Shown: piece after piece, positions 37,262 to 45,752 of the stretch
Layout of the letters: each line of letters opens with the position of its first letter
Position numbering within the stretch: position 1 is the first letter of the stretch
Assembly: GCA_031459855.1 (NCBI GenBank)
Contig: JAVKHP010000001.1
Coordinates: 1,470,059 to 1,534,058, forward strand
Origin: Armatimonadota bacterium
Lineage (GTDB): Bacteria > Sysuimicrobiota > Sysuimicrobiia > Sysuimicrobiales > Humicultoraceae
Reading direction: 5' to 3'
Length of the DNA stretch: 64,000 nt
Notes under the pieces: generated by a model
What the model saw: the letters and a program-made list of their open reading frames with translations, nothing else
Databases searched by the model: none
Told to the model about the DNA's origin: nothing
Position numbers and translations under genes: made by a program

Positions 37262-39309
37262 GGCGTCTGGGGGGCGAGGATGTCCATCACGGCGGCGAGC
37301 TCCGCGGGGCAAACGAGCCCGTCGTCCAGCAGGGCTGTGGCCTGCGCGCGCAGCTGCGCGTCCAGCGGCTCCGCCGCGCGCGCGAGCGCGTCGGCCCGCT
37401 GTCCGGCGCGCAGCAGCGTCCGGGTCTGCGGGTCGACCACCCACACCTGGGCGAGGAGGCGCTGCCCGCGGTAGCCGGTGAACCCGCAGGCCTCGCACCC
37501 CACCGGCAGGAAGGTGCGCCGTCCCCCGACTGCGGGTGGGGCGGCCTGCTTGCAGGCAGGACACAGCAGGCGCACGGGGCGTGCGGCGAGCACCGCGCGC
37601 AGCACGGACGCCGTCAGCGCCGTCCCCAGCGCGTCGACCATCTCGGCCAGCAGGTCGAGGGCGTTGCCCTGCGGGTGGCCCGCCAGCACCGTGGCGCGGC
37701 GGGCGGCGTCGGCCGCGGCGGCCAGCGCCTCGGGTGCGGCCACGTCGTCGATGCCGATGTAGTCGGGACGTGCGGCGGCCACCAGGCGGACCTGGGCGGC
37801 CAGCCCCTCCGGGGTGGTCAGGGTCTGGTGCAGGGTCGGCCGCCGGAACACCGGCACCGTCTCCACCGTCCAGCCCTTGCCCTGGGGCGCCGCCGCCAGC
37901 AGCCCGTGCAGCAGGGCGGCGCGCACAGCGCGGTCGACGCAGCCGACGAGGACCAGGCCGCCGGGAGGCTGCAGGGCGGCGCGCAGCGCCGCGAGCTCGC
38001 GGCCGGCGACGCCCAGCTGCGCCAGATCCGGCACGTCGCTGCGCTCCGGGTAGAGCGTGACCGTCGCGGCCGGCCCCGCCGCCGTGGGGACGAACGCTGC
38101 GACCAGGGTGAGGGCACTGCTGCCGGCGGTCACGCGCGCGGTGCCCACCCCGGCGCTCGCCTCCTGCCCGGTCAGCCGGCGCAGGTGCTCGAGGATGGCC
38201 GCGTGCAGCTCGCCGGGCGCTCCGGTCCGGTCCACCAGCACTCCCTGGATGCGGTAGCGGATCCGGCCCTCGCCGTCGGGCCCCACGTCGAGGTGGATCT
38301 CCGTGGCGCCCTGCTGGAGCGCCTGCACCAGGTGGAACTGGAGGTACTGCGCCGCAGGGCTGCCGCTCGCGGCCGACGGCGCGCGAGCGGCCCGCGGTCG
38401 CGCGAAGACCTCGTCCAGTACCGTCGCGATGTTCGACGCCAGCGCCAGCGCGCGGTTGATGCGCAGGCCCGTGCGCGCGGCCACCTCGTCGATCGTGGCC
38501 TGGTCGGTGGGGTCGGCCATCGCCAGCGTCATCTCGTGCCCGAACTTCAACACCGGCAGCACCCGCCGCTCGCGCATGAAACCCTCGGGCAACAGGCGCA
38601 CGGCTTCCTCGTCCACGAGGTCGCGGGTGAGGAAGACGTACGGGTAGCCGAGCTGGTTGGCCAGCGCCCACGCGATGTCGTCCTCGGTGAGCACGCCCTG
38701 CTCGACCAGCACCTGCCCCAGGCGTTTGCCGCTGCGCGCCTGCGCCTCGATGGCCCGGGCGAGCTGGTCGCGCGTGACGAGGCCGTTGGCGACCAGGATT
38801 TCGCCCAGCAGGTCCCGGGGCCGCCGTGCGCCGTCCTCCTGCCGGTCCTGTGCTGCCGCACCCCGCCCTGGCGGCGTGGCGGCAGGCGCAGGGCTGGGGC
38901 GGTCCTGCCCCCGATCCTGCGACGCCGCGCCCGGTCGCAGCCAGCGCGCGACGCTTTGCGCGAACGTCGCAACGTCGATGGGTTTCGCGATCACGTCGGC
39001 GCACCCCGCCTGCAGCCAGAGCGCCCGATCCTCGGGGGTGACCATGGCGCTGACGGCCACGACCGGCAGCGCGGCGCCCCAGGGGCTTTCGCGCAGCCGA
39101 CGCAGGACCTCGAGCCCGTGCATGTCGGGCAGGTGCATGTCGAGCAGCACGAGATCCGGCCGCGTCTCCTGCGCGAGGGCCAGCGCTTCGGCACCCGAGC
39201 GCGCCACCCTGACGTCGAAACCCTCGCGCTCGAGCACGTGGCGCACCAGCGCCAGGCTGGCCGGCTGGTCCTCCACGGCGAGCACCCGGGCGCCCGTGCG
39301 CGTGGTCAT
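37240..39309 (-). CDS. response-regulator receiver fused to an ATPase-dead PilB/GspE-like protein
   Basis: A 689-residue protein in three parts. Residues 8-125 are a receiver domain with phospho-acceptor Asp57 (LVLLDMHLP) and Lys109. Residues about 165-300 are a GspE/MshEN N-terminal domain (LLGEILVANGLVTRDQL, ALANQLGYPYVFL), which in relatives can bind c-di-GMP. Residues 320-650 align with PilB, but the Walker A is GCVDRAVRA (456-464), the Asp box is TVETVPVF, Walker B is ARPDYIGIDDVA and the His box ATVLAGHPQGN. The zinc-binding CPAC (583-586) and CEACGFTGYRG (605 on) are kept. It is a likely pseudo-ATPase. The start overlaps the lone REC gene as ATGA. Confidence 0.88.
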   Translation of the reverse strand: MTTRTGARVLAVEDQPASLALVRHVLEREGFDVRVARSGAEALALAQETRPDLVLLDMHLPDMHGLEVLRRLRESPWGAALPVVAVSAMVTPEDRALWLQAGCADVIAKPIDVATFAQSVARWLRPGAASQDRGQDRPSPAPAATPPGRGAAAQDRQEDGARRPRDLLGEILVANGLVTRDQLARAIEAQARSGKRLGQVLVEQGVLTEDDIAWALANQLGYPYVFLTRDLVDEEAVRLLPEGFMRERRVLPVLKFGHEMTLAMADPTDQATIDEVAARTGLRINRALALASNIATVLDEVFARPRAARAPSAASGSPAAQYLQFHLVQALQQGATEIHLDVGPDGEGRIRYRIQGVLVDRTGAPGELHAAILEHLRRLTGQEASAGVGTARVTAGSSALTLVAAFVPTAAGPAATVTLYPERSDVPDLAQLGVAGRELAALRAALQPPGGLVLVGCVDRAVRAALLHGLLAAAPQGKGWTVETVPVFRRPTLHQTLTTPEGLAAQVRLVAAARPDYIGIDDVAAPEALAAAADAARRATVLAGHPQGNALDLLAEMVDALGTALTASVLRAVLAARPVRLLCPACKQAAPPAVGGRRTFLPVGCEACGFTGYRGQRLLAQVWVVDPQTRTLLRAGQRADALARAAEPLDAQLRAQATALLDDGLVCPAELAAVMDILAPQTPWTSPTC

Positions 39310-39791
39310 CGGTCGCAGCTGCCTGTGCTCGCTGCAGGGGGCCGCCCGGCCCCGCCGGTCCGCCGGTAGAGGTCGTCCTCCGCGTACCGCTGGCGCAACC
39401 GCGCGCCGACCCGGGCGGCCAGCTCCGCGGCGTCGAACGGTTTGGTCACGTAGTCATAGGCGCCGATATCGAAGGCGCGAACCTTGGTGTCGACGTCTGT
39501 CAACGCGGTGAGGAAGATCACCGGGATGCGGGCCGTGGTCGGGTCGGCCTGCAACGCCTGGCAGACCGCGAGGCCGTCCATCCCCGGCATGAGGATGTCC
39601 AGGAGGATGAGATCGGGCTGGAAGGCGCGCGCGGCGGCCAGCGCGTCCTGTCCCGTCGACGCGGTGGCGACCGTGCAGCGCCAGCGCTCCAGGTGCCCCG
39701 CCAGCACTGCCAGGTTGGCCGGGTGATCGTCCACCACCAGGATGCGCGGCACGCGGTCGCCGATGAACGGGGCGAGGGGCGTCTCAGGCAT
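39306..39791 (-). CDS. stand-alone response-regulator receiver protein
   Basis: A 161-residue CheY-like receiver: VVDDHPAN at 19-26, phospho-acceptor Asp in LILLDILMPGMDG (about residue 64), conserved Thr in FLTALTD and Lys in VTKPFDA. A short Arg/Gly-rich tail follows with no output domain. It overlaps its neighbours by 8 bases upstream and 4 bases (ATGA) downstream, so it is translationally coupled. It could relay phosphate or act by binding a pilus component. Confidence 0.92.
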   Translation of the reverse strand: MPETPLAPFIGDRVPRILVVDDHPANLAVLAGHLERWRCTVATASTGQDALAAARAFQPDLILLDILMPGMDGLAVCQALQADPTTARIPVIFLTALTDVDTKVRAFDIGAYDYVTKPFDAAELAARVGARLRQRYAEDDLYRRTGGAGRPPAASTGSCDR

Positions 39792-40896
39792 GGCCCGTCC
39801 CCTGGCTGTCGGTCAGGTCGTCGCGCGGCTCCTCGCGCAGAAACGCGGCCACCACGGCCGGGTCCCACTGCGTGCCCGCACCGGCGGCGAGGATCTGCCG
39901 CGCCTCCTCAGGGCTCCGCGCCGGCTGGTAGGGGCGGGGGGAGGTCATGGCGTCGTAGGCATCGGCCACCGCGACGATGCGGCCGGCCAGCGGCGTCGCC
40001 GCACCCGCCAGGCCGCGTGGATACCCCTGCCCGTCCCAGCGCTCGTGGTGGGTCCAGGCGATCGTCTCGGCCATGCGCATCAGGGGGAAGCGTCCGCCGC
40101 CCAGCAGCCGCGCGCCGATCGTCGCGTGACTCTGCACGACCGCCATCTCTGCCGGCGTCAGCGGGCCCGGCTTGAGCAGGATCTCGTCCGGCACCGCGAT
40201 CTTGCCCACGTCGTGCAGGGGCGCGGTGCGCTCGATCAGCGTGACGAACGTCTCGGGCATGCCCAGGGCGCGCGCCAGCCTGGCCGCCAGGGCGCCCACA
40301 CGCCGCGTGTGCTGGCCGGTGGCATCGTCGCGGAACTCCGCGGCGGCGGCCAGCCGGTCGAGGATCTCGAGCTGCGTCTGCTCCAGCTCGCGGGTGCGTG
40401 CCCGCACGCGGGCTTCGAGCAGTTCGTTCTGACGGGCGAGCGCCTGGTGGAGCCGGCGCGTGCCCAGGAGGTTGCGAATGCGCAGCAGCACCTCCGCGGG
40501 GTCGAAAGGCTTGGTGAGGAAGTCGCTGGCGCCCGCCTCGAGCGCCTGCGCGCGGGCCTGGCGCGTGGCGTCGGCTGTCAGGACCACGATGGGCAGGAAC
40601 GCGCCCGCGGGCGTCCGCGCGCGCAGCCGCCGCAGCAGCGCGATGCCGTCCAGCTGCGGCATGTGCAGGTCGAGCAGCACGAGGTCGGGGGCCGTCGCGT
40701 CGAACAGCCGCTCGGCGTCGAGTGGATCGGTGGTGCTCACCAGGTCCGCGTACCCGGCCCGGTCGAGGGTGGCCTCCAGCACGCGCACGTTGGCGTACTG
40801 GTCGTCGACGATCAGAATCCGCGACCGCGCGGCCCCGGCATCCAGACCCTCTGCCGGACCCCTGCCCGGTGCCGCGCGTCCGGCGGAGGCGGTCAT
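39784..40896 (-). CDS. response regulator with HD-GYP phosphodiesterase domain (RpfG-like)
   Basis: A 370-residue protein. The receiver (about 25-145) has ILIVDDQYAN, phospho-acceptor Asp in LVLLDLHMPQLDG and Lys in LTKPFDP. A coiled linker (about 155-180) leads to an HD-GYP domain with the canonical HDVGKIAVPD and HHERWDGQGYPRGL motifs, consistent with c-di-GMP hydrolysis. It starts one base after the upstream gene's stop. Together with the neighbouring MshEN-like and PilT genes it points to c-di-GMP control of surface motility; no sensor kinase is encoded nearby. Confidence 0.93.
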   Translation of the reverse strand: MTASAGRAAPGRGPAEGLDAGAARSRILIVDDQYANVRVLEATLDRAGYADLVSTTDPLDAERLFDATAPDLVLLDLHMPQLDGIALLRRLRARTPAGAFLPIVVLTADATRQARAQALEAGASDFLTKPFDPAEVLLRIRNLLGTRRLHQALARQNELLEARVRARTRELEQTQLEILDRLAAAAEFRDDATGQHTRRVGALAARLARALGMPETFVTLIERTAPLHDVGKIAVPDEILLKPGPLTPAEMAVVQSHATIGARLLGGGRFPLMRMAETIAWTHHERWDGQGYPRGLAGAATPLAGRIVAVADAYDAMTSPRPYQPARSPEEARQILAAGAGTQWDPAVVAAFLREEPRDDLTDSQGTGHA

Positions 40897-40897
40897 C

Positions 40898-41929
40898 TTA
40901 CCGGTGGTCCGGCAACAACTGATGCAGGCGGAGCAGCCGTTGCTCGCGCTCCGCCACCAGCCGTTCGCTCACCGCACGCGCGATGGGGTCGAACAGCTCG
41001 ACCAGGCCGGGCTCCCACTGGCCGTCGGCGCCAAACCACAGGACCTCCAGCGCCTCCGACGCCGACAGCGCGGGCCGGTGCGGCCGGTCGGAGGTCAGGC
41101 TGTCGAAGGCGTCGGCGATGGCGACGATGCGCGCACCGAGAGGAATCGCCTCGCCCTTGAGGCCGTCGGGGTACCCGCCGCCGCCCCACTGTTCGTGGTG
41201 TGCCCGCACGATCGCGCTCATCTGCGCGCCGTCGGCGAGCGCGGCGAGGAGGTCTGCGCCCACCACGGGATGGCGTTTCACCGCCGCGAACTCCTCGGCC
41301 GTCAGCGCCCGGGGCTGCGTCAGGATGGTCTCGGGCACCGCGATCATGCCCACGTCGTGCAGCAACGCCGCCCGCTGCACCACTGCCAGCGCCTCGTCCT
41401 CGAGCCCGGCTGCCCGCGCCAGCTCGGCGCTGTACCGCGCCACGCGCCAGGGGTGCTCGGCGCTGTGGTGGCTGCGCCGCTCGATCGCCACCGCCAGCGC
41501 CGCCAGCGCGGCCTCGGCCGCTTCGGCGGTCTGCTGCGCCCGGCGCAGCCGCACCAGCCGCCGGACCCACGACAGCAGCAGCGCCCGGTTGAACGGCTTG
41601 GGGACCACGACGTCGGCACCGCTGGTCAGCCACATGTCCTCGAGCGTCGGCACGGCCGTGAGGAACACCACCGGGAGGTGTGCCGTGGCGGGATCGGCCC
41701 GCAGCCGGGCGCAGAACGTCGGCCCGTCTTCGCCTGGCATCATCACGTCGAGCAGCACCACGTCGGGCGGATGGCGCTCCATGGCACCCCGCGCCTCGGC
41801 GGCGCTGCCCACGGCGACGACGCGGTAGCCTTCGGTGGTCAGCATGCGCTGCAGCAGGCTGCGGATGCCCGGATCGTCGTCGACAATGAGGATTATCGGT
41901 GGTTGAGCGACAGTTGACTTCGAACTCAC
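40898..41929 (-). CDS. response regulator with degenerate HD-GYP domain
   Basis: A 343-residue REC-HD-GYP protein. GTG 41929 has GGAGGG 7-12 bases upstream and is preferred to an ATG at 42025 that adds non-conserved residues. The receiver contains LIVDDDPG, VVLLDVMMPGEDG (Asp) and PKPFNRA (Lys). The output domain has HDVGMIAVPE (Lys of HDxGK replaced by Met) and HHEQWGGGGYPDGL (Asp of HHExxDG replaced by Gly). These changes at two conserved positions suggest lost or altered phosphodiesterase activity, perhaps c-di-GMP sensing. It is the first gene of the operon. Confidence 0.88.
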   Translation of the reverse strand: MSSKSTVAQPPIILIVDDDPGIRSLLQRMLTTEGYRVVAVGSAAEARGAMERHPPDVVLLDVMMPGEDGPTFCARLRADPATAHLPVVFLTAVPTLEDMWLTSGADVVVPKPFNRALLLSWVRRLVRLRRAQQTAEAAEAALAALAVAIERRSHHSAEHPWRVARYSAELARAAGLEDEALAVVQRAALLHDVGMIAVPETILTQPRALTAEEFAAVKRHPVVGADLLAALADGAQMSAIVRAHHEQWGGGGYPDGLKGEAIPLGARIVAIADAFDSLTSDRPHRPALSASEALEVLWFGADGQWEPGLVELFDPIARAVSERLVAEREQRLLRLHQLLPDHR

Positions 41930-42087
41930 GTGCGGCCCTCCGTCGTGGTTTTTCCCGATCCAGGGCGTCGATAGACCCCACCCGTACCTCCGCGCCGTGT
42001 TAGCCGCCGCTGCGCCGGGCATCACGGCACGCCTGCGAGGAGAGACGGTACCTCGTCGGCTCGGCGTGCGCGCGCAGCGCCCCGGGA

Positions 42088-42265
42088 CCCCACGCCGGCG
42101 ATGAAGACATCTCCCGAGGCGATCGCCGACGGCTCGCTACTTGCTGGCCGCTGCCAGGCCCACGCCGGCCAGGACGAGACCCAGCCTCGGCGATGGCCGC
42201 GCAGATGCGCTTGCGGGCCCCACGCCGGCCAGGAAGAGACCTCCCCCGAGGCGAAGACGGTGCGG
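42088..42265. repeat. three imperfect ~45-bp direct repeats upstream of the molybdoenzyme gene
   Basis: CCCACGCCGGC followed by variants of CAGGAAGAGACCTCCCCCGAGG starts near 42088, 42159 and 42218. The spacing is about 71 and 59 bases. They occupy most of the 41930-42278 gap between the divergent signalling operon and the fdhF-like gene; the last copy runs up to its ribosome-binding site. Confidence 0.6.
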
Positions 42266-42278
42266 GGAGGAAACCGCG

Positions 42279-44654
42279 ATGCGGTGGACCCCGGCGCTGT
42301 GGGCGAGCCGCCGGCCGTTCGGGCTCGGCGAGCAGCGCCCCAACAACTACCTGGAGATCTGGCGGGCGCTGTGGGAGAACCGCGGCGCGCTGCCCTACGC
42401 GTGGCGCATCCTCACGCAGGGCGTCTGCGACGGGTGCGCGCTCGGCACCAGCGGGCTGCGCGACTGGACCCTGCCCGGCGTGCACCTGTGCAACGTCCGC
42501 CTGCGGCTGCTGCGGCTGAACACCGCCCCGGCCCTCGACATCCGGCTGCTGGCCGACGTGGGCCGCCTGCGCGGGCGTCCCGCCCATGCGCTGCGCGCGC
42601 TGGGCCGGCTCCCCTACCCGATGATCCGGCGCCGTGGCGAGGCCGGCTTCCGACGCGTCGCCTGGGACGAGGCCCTCGACCTGGTCGCGGCCCGCATCCG
42701 CACGGCCGGACCCGAGCGGCTGGGCGTCTACCTCACCAGCCGGGGGGTGCCCAACGAGACCTACTACGCGGCGCAGAAGGCGGTGCGCGCCATGGGCACC
42801 AACGCCATCGACAACGCCGCCCGCGTCTGCCACGCGCCCTCCACGTTCGGGCTCAAGCAGGCCCTGGGCGTGGCGGCGTCCACCTGCTCGTACACCGACT
42901 GGATCGGCACCGACCTGCTGGTGTTCATCGGGTCCAACGTGGCCAACAACCAGCCGGTGGCCATGAAGTACCTGCACTACGCGCGCAAGGCCGGCACGCG
43001 GGTCGTGTGCGTCAACCCCTACCGCGAGCCCGGCATGGCGCGCTACTGGGTCCCGTCGGTGCTCGAGAGCGCGCTGTTCGGCACGACGATCACCGACCGC
43101 TTCTTCCTGGTGAACGTGGGCGGCGACGTCGCCTTCCTCAACGGCGCCCTCAAGTGGATGCTCGCCCGCGGCTGGGTCGACCGCGCGTTCGTCGACGGGC
43201 ACACCACCGGCTTCCCCGAGCTGGCAGCAGCCCTGGCCGCGCAGCCGTGGGAGGCGCTCGAGCGCGCCAGCGGCGCCTCGCGCGAGGAGATGCTGGCGTT
43301 CGCCGAGCTGGTGGGCACCGCCCGCACCGCCGTGTTCGTCTGGTCGATGGGCGTCACGCAGCACGAACACGGCGAGGACAACGTGCGGGCCATCGTGAAC
43401 CTGGCCCTCGCCCGCGGCTTCGTGGGACGGCCGCACTGCGGGCTGATGCCCATCCGCGGCCACTCCGGCGTGCAGGGGGGCGCCGAGATGGGCGCCTACG
43501 CCACGGTCTTCCCCGGCGGGCTGCCCATCACGCCCGAGCACGCCCGGCGGTTCGCCGCGCTGTGGGGCTTCCCGGTGCCGGCGACGCCCGGGCTGACCGC
43601 GCCCCAGATGATCGACGCCGCTGCCGAGGGCCGCCTCGAGGTGCTCGTGTCGGTGGGCGGGAACTTCCTCGAGGTGCTGCCCGACCCGCGCTACGTGCGG
43701 GCGGCGCTGGAGCGCGTGCCGGTGCGGGTGCACCTGGACATCGTGCTCTCCACGCAGATGCTGCTCGAGCCCGGCGACGTGGTCGTCCTGCTGCCGGCGG
43801 CGACCCGCTACGAGACGCCGGGCGGGGTGACCCAGACCACGACCGAGCGGCGGGTGATCTTCAGCCCCGAGGTCCCGGGGCCCCGCATCGGCGAGGCGCG
43901 GCCCGAGTGGGAGGTGTTCATGGACCTCGCGCGGCGCGTGCGCCCCGAGTGGGCCGATCGCCTGACCTTCCGCGACACCGCGGCGATCCGCGAGGAGATC
44001 GCCCGGGCCGTGCCCTTCTACGACGGCATCCAGCGGCTGCGCCGCGCCGGCGACCAGTTCCAGTACGGCGGGCCGCACCTGTGCGCCGGCTGGACCTTTC
44101 CCACGGCCGACGGCCGGGCGCACTTCGCCGTGGTGACGCCCCCGGTGGTGGAGGTGCCCGCCGGGCAGTTCCTGCTGGCCACCCGCCGGGGCAAGCAGTT
44201 CAACAGCATCGTGCACGAGCGCACCGACGCCCTCACCGGGGCCGGACGCGACGCCGTCTTCATGCACCCCACCGACGCCGCGCGCCTGGGCCTGGCCGAG
44301 GGCGCGCCGGTGGTCGTACGCAGCGCCGCCGGCGAACTGCGCGGCCGCGTGCGGCTGGCGCCGGTGAAACCCGGCAACCTCGAGGTGCACTGGCCCGAGG
44401 GCAACGTGCTGCTCGACCGGCGGCGACGGTCGCGCGAAGCGGGCATCCCCGACTACAACGCGGTGGTCACGGTGACGCCCGCCGCGGTGGCGCAGCCGGC
44501 CGCCGCGGCGGCGGGGGTTGCGTCGGTTGCCACGAACCCGCACGGCGACCCCGTGGTGCAGCGGGTGCAGCCGGTCACCGCGCCGGTGGACGCCGCACCG
44601 GTTGATGCCGCACCGGTGGATGTCGCGCCGGGCGCCAGGGCGCCCCAGGCGTAG
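42279..44654 (+). CDS. FdhF/YdeP-type molybdopterin oxidoreductase, Cys form
   Basis: A 791-residue molybdoenzyme with GGGGAGG 8 bases before ATG 42279. CDGC (50-53) plus Cys71 form a partial iron-sulfur type pattern. AIDNAARVCHAPSTFGL places Cys184 where E. coli FdhF has selenocysteine, so a Cys ligand to molybdenum is expected. FIGSNVANNQPV, MGVTQHEHGEDNV and the C-terminal MGD-binding domain (RRGKQFNSIVHERTDALTG) are typical of the YdeP branch. The C-terminal 30 residues are an Ala/Pro/Val/Asp repeat. FdhD follows 16 bases downstream. Formate is the family substrate; for the YdeP branch it is unproven. Confidence 0.9.
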   Translation: MRWTPALWASRRPFGLGEQRPNNYLEIWRALWENRGALPYAWRILTQGVCDGCALGTSGLRDWTLPGVHLCNVRLRLLRLNTAPALDIRLLADVGRLRGRPAHALRALGRLPYPMIRRRGEAGFRRVAWDEALDLVAARIRTAGPERLGVYLTSRGVPNETYYAAQKAVRAMGTNAIDNAARVCHAPSTFGLKQALGVAASTCSYTDWIGTDLLVFIGSNVANNQPVAMKYLHYARKAGTRVVCVNPYREPGMARYWVPSVLESALFGTTITDRFFLVNVGGDVAFLNGALKWMLARGWVDRAFVDGHTTGFPELAAALAAQPWEALERASGASREEMLAFAELVGTARTAVFVWSMGVTQHEHGEDNVRAIVNLALARGFVGRPHCGLMPIRGHSGVQGGAEMGAYATVFPGGLPITPEHARRFAALWGFPVPATPGLTAPQMIDAAAEGRLEVLVSVGGNFLEVLPDPRYVRAALERVPVRVHLDIVLSTQMLLEPGDVVVLLPAATRYETPGGVTQTTTERRVIFSPEVPGPRIGEARPEWEVFMDLARRVRPEWADRLTFRDTAAIREEIARAVPFYDGIQRLRRAGDQFQYGGPHLCAGWTFPTADGRAHFAVVTPPVVEVPAGQFLLATRRGKQFNSIVHERTDALTGAGRDAVFMHPTDAARLGLAEGAPVVVRSAAGELRGRVRLAPVKPGNLEVHWPEGNVLLDRRRRSREAGIPDYNAVVTVTPAAVAQPAAAAAGVASVATNPHGDPVVQRVQPVTAPVDAAPVDAAPVDVAPGARAPQA

Positions 44655-44670
44655 GGCGCCTGCCGCCGCC

Positions 44671-45612
44671 ATGGACGCGCGCCCATCCAGCAAGACCCGC
44701 CTCGACCTGATCGAGGTGGAGGCGGGCCGCCGCCGCTCCCGCACCGACCTGGTGGTGACCGAAGAGCCTCTCGAGATCCGCCTGGCCGCGGGCGGCGAGC
44801 GGCGCACCGTCGCCGTCACCATGCGCACGCCCGGCGCCGACTTCGAGCTGGCGGCCGGGTTCCTGCTGGGGGAAGGCGTCGTCGCCGGCCGCGACGCCAT
44901 CGCCCGCATCGCCTACTGCACCGATCCCGACCTGGACGCCGCCCAGCAGTACAACGTCGTACAAGTGACGCTGCGCGCCGATCGCCTGCCGCCACTGCAG
45001 TCGCTGGAGCGGCACTTCTACACCACCAGCGCGTGCGGCGTGTGCGGGAAGGCCAGCCTGGAGGCGCTGCGGGCCCGGGGCCTGCGCCCGCCCGCCGGCG
45101 AGGTTGCGGTCAGCGCCGACGTGCTGCGCGCGCTGCCCGGCCGCCTGCGCCAGGCCCAGGGGTTGTTCGCGGCCACCGGCGGGCTGCACGCCGCCGCGCT
45201 CTTCACCGCGCAGGGCGACCTGCTGGCGGTGCGCGAGGACGTGGGCCGGCACAACGCGCTGGACAAGCTGGTCGGCTGGGCGCTGCTCACCGACAGGCTT
45301 CCGCTGTCCGCGCATGTCCTCCTGGTGAGCGGGCGCGCCAGCTTCGAGCTGGTGCAGAAGGCGCTCGCCGCGGGCGTGCCCGTCTTCTGCGCCATCTCGG
45401 CGCCCAGCAGCCTGGCGGTGGCGCTGGCCCGCGAGTTCGGGGTGACCCTGGTGGGCTTCCTGCGGGGCGAGCGGTTCAACGTGTACGCGGCGCCGGCGCG
45501 GGTGCGCGTGGCGCCCGAGGGCGAGCCGCCGGTCGCGAGCGATGCCCGGGCCGCCCGCGGGTCCCCGAGCGATGCCCGCGCCCCCCGTGGATCCGCCGGG
45601 CTCGCGCGGTAG
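44671..45612 (+). CDS. fdhD: FdhD sulfurtransferase for formate dehydrogenase
   Basis: A 313-residue protein that in E. coli passes sulfur from IscS to the molybdenum cofactor of FdhF. The active-site loop TTSACGVCGKASLEAL contains the CxxC pair (about 115-118); MRTPGADFELAAGFLLGEG and REDVGRHNALDKLVG are the other family hallmarks. The last 25 residues are a non-conserved Ser/Asp/Ala/Arg repeat (SDARAPRGS). Its place directly after the fdhF-like gene supports its role in maturing that enzyme. Confidence 0.96.
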   Translation: MDARPSSKTRLDLIEVEAGRRRSRTDLVVTEEPLEIRLAAGGERRTVAVTMRTPGADFELAAGFLLGEGVVAGRDAIARIAYCTDPDLDAAQQYNVVQVTLRADRLPPLQSLERHFYTTSACGVCGKASLEALRARGLRPPAGEVAVSADVLRALPGRLRQAQGLFAATGGLHAAALFTAQGDLLAVREDVGRHNALDKLVGWALLTDRLPLSAHVLLVSGRASFELVQKALAAGVPVFCAISAPSSLAVALAREFGVTLVGFLRGERFNVYAAPARVRVAPEGEPPVASDARAARGSPSDARAPRGSAGLAR

Positions 45613-45752
45613 GCTACGCCGACCGCCCGCGTCCTCCACCAGCAGCACCGGCCTCCCATGCAACTGCAGACTCCGCACGGCAAGCCACCCGCGCCGGCCA
45701 TCCATGGAACCCCCGAGTTCCCGGCGTACCGCCCGGATCGGTCACCGACCGG

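Noticed and set aside
42000-44909. 969-residue open frame antisense to the molybdoenzyme gene
   Set aside because: High GC keeps antisense frames open. Its composition (His, Gly, Arg, Ala) matches no family and the sense frame is clearly a molybdoenzyme.
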